Below are positions 5,914 through 12,233 of a stretch of 14,106 nt of DNA, in pieces. The DNA is from CAZCFB01 sp964511535 (GTDB lineage: Bacteria; Myxococcota_A; Polyangia; GCA-2747355; CAZCFB01), in assembly GCA_964511535.1 (NCBI GenBank), contig CAZEFW010000193.1, positions 1 to 14,106 of the forward strand, in the 5' to 3' direction. Made by a program: the position numbers and the translations under genes. Within the stretch, counting starts at the first letter, position 1. The number at the start of each line of letters is the position of its first letter. The notes below the pieces were generated by a model. It was not told the origin of the DNA. It did no database searches and saw nothing but the letters and a program-made list of their open reading frames with translations.

Positions 5914-6626
5914 GCGCGCCGTGGCAGCGCGTCACGGACCACATCAAGCGCAAGCTCCACCGCCCGGGCATCGACCTCGTGGCGCCCATGCAGGTGGGCT
6001 GGTACAACGCCCGCGAGCCAGCTGAAACCCGCCTGCCCGAGCCTGTTGGGCCCGGGTCCCTGGCCCTGGTGCTGGGCAATACCCGCGCCATGTGGGATCC
6101 GTTCGTGGCCAGCCTTCGGCGCAAGCCGCGCCGCCTGCTGACCCTGGCCCCGCTCGACAGCTACGTGGCGCGAGCGGTGGGCGACGCCGTGGCCGGCGTC
6201 GATCCCGCGCCGAGCGCTCACCTGGCCCATGGCCCTGGCAGCCGGTCCTTCTCCATCCAGCGGGCCGCGGCCGGCTCTGGCCTGTTCGACCTGGCGCCCT
6301 GCCACCTGACCATTCACCCCGAGGTGGGGCTCTGGTTCGGGCTGCGGGCCGTGCTCGTCTTTGCGCTCCCGGGTCCAGCGCAGCCCATCGGGCAGCAGCC
6401 CTCCCCCTGCCACAGCTGCCGCGAAAAGCCGTGCCTGCCCCTGCTGAGGCGCGCCCTGAAAGGCCGGGACATGCCAACCGGATCCATCCGGAAAGCATGG
6501 AAACCCTGGCTCGCCATGCGGGACGCCTGCCCCGTGGGCCGGCGGCACCGCTACGGCCCGGACCAGGTGCGTTACCACTACACCGTGCGTCGCCGCCACC
6601 TCTTGCGCGCGCTGGTTGGCGTTTGA
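5910..6626 (+). CDS. MMACHC (CblC)-like cobalamin processing protein
   Basis: 238 residues, no signal peptide, hence cytosolic. It aligns by eye along its length with human MMACHC, which binds cob(III)alamins base-off and removes cyanide or alkyl upper ligands using flavin or glutathione. Matches: residues 26-33 APMQVGWYN against YPFQVAWYN; 134-146 TIHPEVGLWFGLR against CIHPRFGGWFAIR; 203-224 MRDACPVGRRHRYGPDQVRYHY against YRDAVTPQERYSEEQKAYF. R146 and R204 correspond to human R161 and R206, positions altered in cblC disease and linked to glutathione binding. The segment before IHP is shorter than in MMACHC, and human H122 has no clear counterpart. Unlike MMACHC it has C167-x2-C170-x4-C175 and C207-Pro, which could bind a metal or Fe-S centre. 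It is coupled to the upstream lipoprotein and ends inside the promoter of the B12 riboswitch operon. Homology is confident; the reaction is inferred. Confidence 0.8.
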   Translation: MSAPWQRVTDHIKRKLHRPGIDLVAPMQVGWYNAREPAETRLPEPVGPGSLALVLGNTRAMWDPFVASLRRKPRRLLTLAPLDSYVARAVGDAVAGVDPAPSAHLAHGPGSRSFSIQRAAAGSGLFDLAPCHLTIHPEVGLWFGLRAVLVFALPGPAQPIGQQPSPCHSCREKPCLPLLRRALKGRDMPTGSIRKAWKPWLAMRDACPVGRRHRYGPDQVRYHYTVRRRHLLRALVGV

Positions 6627-6651
6627 CAGGTCCGATGCGTTGCAGTAATAT
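6623..6651 (+). promoter_or_regulatory. Promoter of the cobalamin riboswitch operon
   Basis: A perfect -35 TTGACA (6623-6628), a 17-nt spacer and TAATAT (6646-6651, 4 of 6 to the -10 consensus) lie just before the riboswitch. The -35 overlaps the last codon and stop of the CblC-like gene. The predicted transcript would begin near 6658, a few nt before the P1 stem. It is the best sigma70-type promoter seen in the window. Confidence 0.75.
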
Positions 6652-6665
6652 AGGGATATATATAG

Positions 6666-6811
6666 TGGCCGCGGGGTTCCGGGAAGCCGGTGCAATTCCG
6701 GCGCGGGCCCGCCACTGTAAATGGTCACGCCCTGCTACTTGCCACTGGGACCAAGCGCCCGGGAAGGCAGCAGGGATACCGGCCATGAGCCAGGAGACCG
6801 ACCGCGCGGCT
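6666..6811 (+). ncRNA. Cobalamin (adenosylcobalamin-type) riboswitch aptamer
   Basis: The conserved core is clear. GGGAAGCCGGTGCAATTCCGG starts the central helices, CCCGCCACTGTAA follows (GCCACTG at 6711-6717), a second GCCACTG is at 6741-6747, and CGGGAAGGC lies at about 6760. The B12 box AGCCAGGAGACC is at 6788-6799. A P1 closing helix can form between about 6668-6674 and 6802-6810. Cobalamin binding normally shuts off expression, which here would control the lipoprotein, TonB receptor and lipoprotein genes that follow. No intrinsic terminator with a U-tract was seen before the first gene, so translational control is more likely. Confidence 0.96.
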
Positions 6812-6850
6812 GATGACGGAACTGGGTGTCGCCGTGGAAAGTGACGCCGG

Positions 6851-6922
6851 GAGAGCCTCGGCTCCTCAGCATCGCACCTCCACCGCGTCGCCAAAAATGC
6901 CCGCGGACACCGGGCAAGGAGC
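6851..6922 (+). promoter_or_regulatory. Candidate riboswitch expression platform (Shine-Dalgarno sequestration)
   Basis: GCTCCT (6861-6866) is exactly complementary to AGGAGC (6917-6922), which covers the ribosome site AAGGAG (6916-6921) of the first operon gene. The same GCTC can instead pair with GAGC (6853-6856) across a 4-nt loop, giving two mutually exclusive folds. TGCCCG (6898-6903) and CGGGCA (6911-6916) can form a third small hairpin against the ribosome site. These pairings are seen by eye; which one depends on ligand is inference. Confidence 0.45.
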
Positions 6923-6929
6923 GCAGCGC

Positions 6930-8291
6930 ATGCAACGTCTTATTCCTCACCTCATAGGCATGGCCATCATCCTGCTCATCGGTTGCAGCGATGACGGGGA
7001 CTCCAAAACGCAGGACAAGGGCACCGTCGTCAAGGACAGCGGCGCCGACATGGCCACCCAGAAAGATGGCAAGGCCGTCGATCAGACGGCCACCAAGGAC
7101 AAGACCGTCGCCCAGGACATGCCGGTCATCAAGGACATGCCGCCCATCAAGGACATGCCTCCCATCAACAAGGACGCGCCGCCTCCCCAGGACGCGATCT
7201 TCGTACCCGAAGCCTCCCCCGTGGTGGACGCTCCCAAGCCCCCGGAGATGATGCCCGGGGTGGACAGCCAGCCCTGGCCTGATGTCACCGTCGCCGTGGA
7301 TCAGACCCTGACACCGGACATGCCCGTGCCGCCGGCCAAGGACCTCAAGCCTTTCACCCTCGACTCGGGGTACAAGGTGATCTACCGGATCAACGACCCC
7401 GTGGCGTCCGGATCCACCGCGTTCGGCATCGCCGGCGGCTTCAACAACACCAGCCTTTACGTACTCGAGGCCGGCAGCGCGCCGTTTGCCCTCAAGGTGA
7501 GCGTGGGCGGCATCGACGTCAAGACCGGCAACCTCGGCGCCTTGAGCACTGTGTTCAACGCGACGCCAACCCTGCCCAGCGGGGAGTCTGCGTTCGCCAA
7601 CACCTATGTGGCCCTCTCTCCCAAGGGGTTCGCCGCGGTGGGGTACACCACGTCCAAGACCTTCACCGGGGAGGTCATCTGGGGCGACAAGGGGATCAAG
7701 ACGCCAAAGAAGGTCTCCAAGGCGACCGGGAACTTCGACATCGTGTTCATGGGCGACACGATCATGCTGATCAACGCCACCGGGGTCGGCACGGCCCAGT
7801 CCGGCCAGGGCGTCTACCTCTACGAGGTGGGCAAGACCCCCCGACGGCTGATCAAGGACCTGGGCACCTCCTCGGGGTTCCTCGCCATCGGCAAGACCAC
7901 CCTGTTCGCCGGCGGCTACGACAGCAAGACCTTCAAGAGCACGCTGTACGGCTTCGCCATGGCCGAGGTGGCCCCTGCGATCCCGGGCACCAAGACCCTG
8001 AGCGCCACCACCGACGGCGACGTGCTCCATGTGGGGAACCTGATGGACGCGGCGACGATGGATGACGATCTGGTCATCATCGAGCTCGATGCTTCGTGGA
8101 AGTACAAGGGCGTCACCCTGGTGCCCACCACCGTGAGCGGCAACAAGGTGATCAAGGGCACCACCAAGGCCCTGGTAAGCGGAGGCAGCCCCTCCACCAT
8201 CCCGATGCTCTCGGGCGAAGGGTCCAAGGAGCTCGCCCTGTACCTCAAGGGCAGCTCCACCAAGGAAATCGCTGTAATCAGCAAGAAGTAG
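6930..8291 (+). CDS. Riboswitch-controlled surface lipoprotein, beta-rich (propeller-like)
   Basis: 453 residues from ATG 6930, chosen because AAGGAG lies 8 nt upstream and a clean lipoprotein signal follows (MQRLIPHLIGMAIILLIGC, lipobox LIGC, Cys19). An in-frame ATG at 6813 lies against the 3' edge of the riboswitch and is not credible. Residues 20-140 form a long Asp/Lys/Pro spacer with DMPVIKDMPPIKDMPP repeats, likely to hold the domain away from the outer membrane. Residues 145-453 are rich in beta strands with repeated Gly-aromatic units (GIAGGFNNTSLYVLE, FAAVGYTTSK, FLAIGKTTLFAGGY), consistent with a beta-propeller; no named family was recognised. As first gene after a B12 riboswitch and 8 nt before a TonB-dependent receptor, it is a candidate extracellular cobalamin-capture lipoprotein (inference). 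Confidence 0.88.
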   Translation: MQRLIPHLIGMAIILLIGCSDDGDSKTQDKGTVVKDSGADMATQKDGKAVDQTATKDKTVAQDMPVIKDMPPIKDMPPINKDAPPPQDAIFVPEASPVVDAPKPPEMMPGVDSQPWPDVTVAVDQTLTPDMPVPPAKDLKPFTLDSGYKVIYRINDPVASGSTAFGIAGGFNNTSLYVLEAGSAPFALKVSVGGIDVKTGNLGALSTVFNATPTLPSGESAFANTYVALSPKGFAAVGYTTSKTFTGEVIWGDKGIKTPKKVSKATGNFDIVFMGDTIMLINATGVGTAQSGQGVYLYEVGKTPRRLIKDLGTSSGFLAIGKTTLFAGGYDSKTFKSTLYGFAMAEVAPAIPGTKTLSATTDGDVLHVGNLMDAATMDDDLVIIELDASWKYKGVTLVPTTVSGNKVIKGTTKALVSGGSPSTIPMLSGEGSKELALYLKGSSTKEIAVISKK

Positions 8292-8299
8292 TCGGGCCG

Positions 8300-10240
8300 A
8301 TGCTAAGGCCGCGGCTTGCGGCTGTGTCGGTCATCACTCTGCTCATTCCTGTGCCTGCCGTCGGGGATCAGGGCGATCCGGCCAGCTACGAAACTGTCGT
8401 ACATGGGCGCGCCGTGGAAGAGGAGCGCCCGGCGGACGATCCCGCCGGCTTCGCCACGGTGCTACGGGTCAAGGATCCACCTGCGGGCACCTCCCTCGCG
8501 CGGCTGGTGGAGCGCGTCCCCGGCGTGCGCGTCAAGGACGGCGGCGGCGGCGGGCGCAAGACCCTGAGCATGCGCGGCGCCGACAGCCAGCAGGCGGTGG
8601 TGGTGCTCGACGGCGTGCGCCTCAGCTCCCCCTCGGCCGTGGGCGGCGTGGACCTGTCGATGCTCGATCCGGCCCACCTGGAGCGCATCGAGGTGCGCCG
8701 CGGCGGCGGCTCCGCCCGCTTCGGCAACGCCGCGCTGGGGGGCGTGGTCTCGCTTTCCACGCCGCGCACCCGCACCCGCGACCGCACCCGCGCCTCGGTG
8801 AGCTACGGCTCACACGACCAGGTGGCGGCGCTGGCATCGCACTCCGGATCGGCCTGGCGCCGGCTGCGCTACCTGGCCATCGGCTCCTACCGGCAGACCG
8901 ACGGCGACTTTCGCTACACCCACCACATCAACGGCACCAATCATGTGCGCCACAACAACGACGGGCGCCAGGGGGAGCTGTTGCTCAAGGGCGATGTCAT
9001 GGCCAGCGACAGCTGGCGGGTGGGCGTAATTACAAACCTGGCGGCGGCCTATCGGGGGGCGCCCGGAATTCTGGACAACCCCTGCCCTCATTCTCGCCAG
9101 CGCGACCTGCGCACCCTGGCCGCGCTCAAAGCCACCCGCTATGACCTGCTGCTGGACGACAGCAAGCTCGACATCACCCTGTCCCACCGGCTCGGGTCGC
9201 ACCGATTCAGCCAGCCATGCACCCCCAACCGCCCGTCGGACACCGAGGGCCACGACCTGTCTGCCACGGCCCGGCTTGCCCTGCCTCTGGGGGACACCGG
9301 CCGCCTCGACGCCGGCGTGGAGCTCACCGAGGCGCTGATGATGGACCACCTGCCCGAGGATGAGCGAGCCATCACCGGCGACGGCCGGGCAGACCGGTTC
9401 ACCGGCGCGGTGTACGCCTCGAGCACCATCCGCCTCATGGCGGACCACCTGGTGCTCACCCCTGCGGTGAGGGTGGTGGCGGCCAGCGGCCTGGGGGCCA
9501 CAGTGGCCCCCAAGATCGGCCTCGCCCTGAGGCCCATGGCCGGCTCTGACAATCGCTTCCTGGCGGCCATCGTCGCCGCCGCCAGTTTTGGCCGCTCCTA
9601 TCGCCACCCCTCGTTCCACGAGCTCTATGTGGACATGGACTCCGTGCGCGGCAACCCGGACCTCGAGCCCGAAGACGCCGTGGACGGCGACCTGGGTCTG
9701 CGCTGGGAGCTGCCGGAGGTGGCGCTGGAGGCGGTCTACTTCAGACGTTTCATCAAGAACATGATCCTGTACGCGCCGGTGAGCCCTTACCTGGTGGAGG
9801 CCAACAACTACCCGGGCGTCGAGGCCCAGGGGGCGGAAGCCTCCCTGCGGCTCACGCCGGGGTGGGGCGTCGACCTGCGGGCCGCCTATACCTACACCCG
9901 CACCCGCTGGGACGAGCCCCGGGTCAGCCTGCCCGGGCACCCGGAGCACCGGCTGGCCACCCGCCTGGCCTGGACCTACCCGTTCGCGGGGCGCGAGCCA
10001 CGCTGGGAGGTCAAGGCGTGGGGCGGGGCGACCTACGAGAGCGGCATGCCCCTGGACCGGTCAAACAGCATCACCGTGAGCTCCAGGGTGCTGCTGTCGG
10101 CGGGTGGCTCGTTCCGCTACCGCTGGGTGACGCTGGCCGCGGAGGGGCACAACCTGCTCGACCGGCGAGACCTGCTGGACAGCCTCGGCTTTCCTCTCGC
10201 ACCGGCGCGGTTTCTGATCTCCCTCTCGGGGGCGATCTGA
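8300..10240 (+). CDS. btuB: TonB-dependent outer membrane receptor, BtuB-like
   Basis: 646 residues from ATG 8300, 8 nt after the preceding stop. No strong ribosome site is visible, so coupling to the upstream gene is likely. A signal peptide (MLRPRLAAVSVITLLIPVPAVG) precedes a TonB-box-like ETVVHGR at 31-37. The plug follows: LARLVERVPGVRVKD, LSMRGADSQQAVVVLDGVRL and LERIEVRRGGGSARFGNAALGGVVSLST are classic plug motifs. The rest is a 22-strand-type barrel with FGRSYRHPSFHELYV, GNPDLEPEDAVDGDLGL and a final GHNLLDRRDLL...FLISLSGAI. The last residue is Ile rather than the usual aromatic. Length fits BtuB and other small-ligand receptors. The cobalamin assignment rests on the upstream riboswitch and neighbours, not on a B12-specific motif. 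The next ATG frame overlaps its stop. Confidence 0.92.
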   Translation: MLRPRLAAVSVITLLIPVPAVGDQGDPASYETVVHGRAVEEERPADDPAGFATVLRVKDPPAGTSLARLVERVPGVRVKDGGGGGRKTLSMRGADSQQAVVVLDGVRLSSPSAVGGVDLSMLDPAHLERIEVRRGGGSARFGNAALGGVVSLSTPRTRTRDRTRASVSYGSHDQVAALASHSGSAWRRLRYLAIGSYRQTDGDFRYTHHINGTNHVRHNNDGRQGELLLKGDVMASDSWRVGVITNLAAAYRGAPGILDNPCPHSRQRDLRTLAALKATRYDLLLDDSKLDITLSHRLGSHRFSQPCTPNRPSDTEGHDLSATARLALPLGDTGRLDAGVELTEALMMDHLPEDERAITGDGRADRFTGAVYASSTIRLMADHLVLTPAVRVVAASGLGATVAPKIGLALRPMAGSDNRFLAAIVAAASFGRSYRHPSFHELYVDMDSVRGNPDLEPEDAVDGDLGLRWELPEVALEAVYFRRFIKNMILYAPVSPYLVEANNYPGVEAQGAEASLRLTPGWGVDLRAAYTYTRTRWDEPRVSLPGHPEHRLATRLAWTYPFAGREPRWEVKAWGGATYESGMPLDRSNSITVSSRVLLSAGGSFRYRWVTLAAEGHNLLDRRDLLDSLGFPLAPARFLISLSGAI

Positions 10241-10251
10241 TGGAGAAAAAA

Positions 10252-12192
10252 ATGACGACGCACAAAAAATACAGCCACCGCACCGGCCAGGCGCCATGGA
10301 CCTGGGCCCTGGTGGCCGCGGCCCTCGCCTGCGCCGCGTGCAGCGACAACGGCGCCAGCGCGCCGGCCGACTCGGGCCAGGGCACGGACCGCTGGTTCTG
10401 GTCCCCCGAGGGCATCGTGGCCCACGACAAGTACATCCTGGTGGCCAACTCGGCACACTACCTGGAGGGGATCGAGGGGCGCTGGGGCGCCGGCTTCCTC
10501 ACCATCATCCACAGGGCCTCGCGCGCTGCCGTGGCGCGGGTGCCCAGCTCGGCGCCCAACCCGCAGGACGTGGCCGTGTGCGGGGGCAAGGCTCTGCTGC
10601 TCAGCAGCGGCGAGCTATCCCAGAAGGACGGCACCACCAGCGCCACCAGCGGCGGCGCCCTGGACTTCATCGACCTGGCCGGTGGCCCCCCGTTCAAGCG
10701 GCTCCGCTCCATCCCGCTGGGGCTCAACCCCGCCGACCGGCGCATCGGCAACTACGGCAGCCTGCTGGTGGATGCCGGCTGCAAGACCGCCCTCATCGGC
10801 AGCGGCTCGCGAGGCGACCTGTTCCAGGTGGACCTGGTCAACGGCAAGGTGCTGCGCGGGCCGGACAACCCCATCGTGCTGGTGCCCACCCCCGCCGACC
10901 GGGTGAGCCTCACGGTGGTCCGCAAGTGGCAGGACCGCATCGCGGCCATCGACTTCCTGAGCGAGACCCTCTGCCTGAGCGACGACTGGTCAGGCGGACT
11001 GGCCCGCCGCACCTGCCACTCCATCAATGTGCAGAAGAACCAGCTGTCCGGCCCGGTGGACCTGGTACGGGCCCCGGACGGCGCCGCCCTGGTGCTCATG
11101 TCCCTGGCCAACGCGCTGTACCGGGTGGACGTGAACGTCACGCCCTACAAGGTGACCGGCAAGCTCACGGCCACCGGCCTGTCGAGCAACCGGATCAAGC
11201 TCCACAAGGGTCAGGCGTACATCGTCAACTCCCTCACCGGCAACTTGCAGCAGGTGGACCCGGCCACGGGCAAGGGCAAGGGCAAGAACCCGCTGGCGGT
11301 GTTCCCCACCGGCGCCAACCCGTACGACATGGCCATCACCGCCGAGGCAAGGGGCGACCTGGCCTGGGTCACCCTGTTCAAGACTCACGAGGTGGCGCTG
11401 GTTGACCTCACCAGCGGCAAGATCGTGGGGCGCGTGGGCACGCCCGGGGCGCTGGACGCGGGCCCGGGGCCAGACCTCGGCGCCGGGCCGCTGGACGCTG
11501 GCCCGGACAGCCGCACGGGGGACAGCGGCGCCTCCGACAGCGGCGCAGACAGCGGCGCGCTCGACTCCGGCCCAGCCCCGGACGGCGGCGCCAAGCTGGT
11601 GGGCATCGCCAAGCTGGAGAAGGTGACCTACGGCCCGGGCGCCGGGTTCGGCAAGGCGGCGCTGCCCGGGGTGATCCAGGACGGCCCCCAGGGCGGCGGC
11701 AGCACCGGCGGCTCCCAGGACGTGCTCTCGCTGGGCGAAAAGGGTGAGGCGGTCCTCTCCTTCGGCCCCTACGACGTGGTGGACGGGCCGGGCGTGGACT
11801 TCATCGTGTTCGAGAACGCCATGCTGGTGGCGCCGTACCAGCCCTTTGCCGAGCCCGGCATCGTCGGGCTGAGCTCCAAGGGCATCACGTCCAGTGATTT
11901 CAAGGAGTTCTCCTGCGACTTGACCCGTACCACCGGAGACGCGGCCAAGAAGCAGTGGCCCTACCCGGGCTGCGCCGGCGTCCGGCCGGTGCTGGCCAAC
12001 GTCAAGCAGAACACCATCCCGCCCACAAGCCCCGCTCTCGCCGGGGGAGATCAATTCGACCTCGCGGCCCTCAAGATCAAGCAGGCCCGATACGTCCGCA
12101 TCCGGGACGCCGGCGTGTCGAAAATGGGAAGTACCAGCAGGGGATTTGACCTGGACGCTGTGGTGTTGATCAATTACATAAAGGCGCGCTGA
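10252..12192 (+). CDS. YncE-like beta-propeller lipoprotein with C-terminal surface domain (BtuG-like candidate)
   Basis: 646 residues from ATG 10252, picked because GGAG (10242-10245) sits 6 nt upstream; ATG 10240, overlapping the receptor stop, would add four residues. The signal ends LVAAALACAAC, with Cys27 or Cys30 lipidated. Residues about 46-398 look like a YncE-type beta-propeller: SPEGIVAHDKYILVANS, APNPQDVAVCGGKALLLSS, RIKLHKGQAYIVNSLTGNLQQVD and TGANPYDMAITAE are blade-like units. Residues 399-447 are an Ala/Gly/Pro/Asp/Ser linker. Residues 448-646 form a separate domain with DGPGVDFIVFEN, FAEPG, a Cys pair (C555, C574), GGDQFDLAALKIKQARYVRIRD and GFDLDAVVLI, a conserved-looking surface module I cannot name. 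Position after a BtuB-like receptor under a B12 riboswitch suggests a cobalamin-binding surface partner, by analogy with BtuG of Bacteroides (inference). Confidence 0.88.
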   Translation: MTTHKKYSHRTGQAPWTWALVAAALACAACSDNGASAPADSGQGTDRWFWSPEGIVAHDKYILVANSAHYLEGIEGRWGAGFLTIIHRASRAAVARVPSSAPNPQDVAVCGGKALLLSSGELSQKDGTTSATSGGALDFIDLAGGPPFKRLRSIPLGLNPADRRIGNYGSLLVDAGCKTALIGSGSRGDLFQVDLVNGKVLRGPDNPIVLVPTPADRVSLTVVRKWQDRIAAIDFLSETLCLSDDWSGGLARRTCHSINVQKNQLSGPVDLVRAPDGAALVLMSLANALYRVDVNVTPYKVTGKLTATGLSSNRIKLHKGQAYIVNSLTGNLQQVDPATGKGKGKNPLAVFPTGANPYDMAITAEARGDLAWVTLFKTHEVALVDLTSGKIVGRVGTPGALDAGPGPDLGAGPLDAGPDSRTGDSGASDSGADSGALDSGPAPDGGAKLVGIAKLEKVTYGPGAGFGKAALPGVIQDGPQGGGSTGGSQDVLSLGEKGEAVLSFGPYDVVDGPGVDFIVFENAMLVAPYQPFAEPGIVGLSSKGITSSDFKEFSCDLTRTTGDAAKKQWPYPGCAGVRPVLANVKQNTIPPTSPALAGGDQFDLAALKIKQARYVRIRDAGVSKMGSTSRGFDLDAVVLINYIKAR

Positions 12193-12220
12193 GGGGCGAT
12201 CTATCTGAACATCGCCGCTC
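12191..12220 (+). other. Intercistronic hairpin without U-tract
   Basis: GAGGGGCGAT (12191-12200) can pair with ATCGCCGCTC (12211-12220), giving nine base pairs, one G-G mismatch and a 10-nt loop. It begins within the TGA of the upstream gene and ends just before the next ribosome site GAGGAG (12221-12226). No run of T follows, so it is not a standard intrinsic terminator. It may protect or process the mRNA, or attenuate read-through. Confidence 0.5.
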
Positions 12221-12233
12221 GAGGAGAACTTAT

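Noticed and set aside
6813..6929. Upstream in-frame ATG at 6813 for the first riboswitch-controlled lipoprotein
   Set aside because: It abuts the riboswitch P1 region, lacks a ribosome site and would place 39 charged residues before a complete lipoprotein signal that begins at 6930.
8096..8299. N-terminal extension of the TonB receptor frame back to 8096
   Set aside because: It overlaps the upstream lipoprotein gene in another frame, and a proper signal peptide starts at ATG 8300.
9862..10239. Extension of the propeller lipoprotein frame back to 9862
   Set aside because: It lies inside the TonB receptor gene; the lipoprotein signal and ribosome site set the start at 10252.
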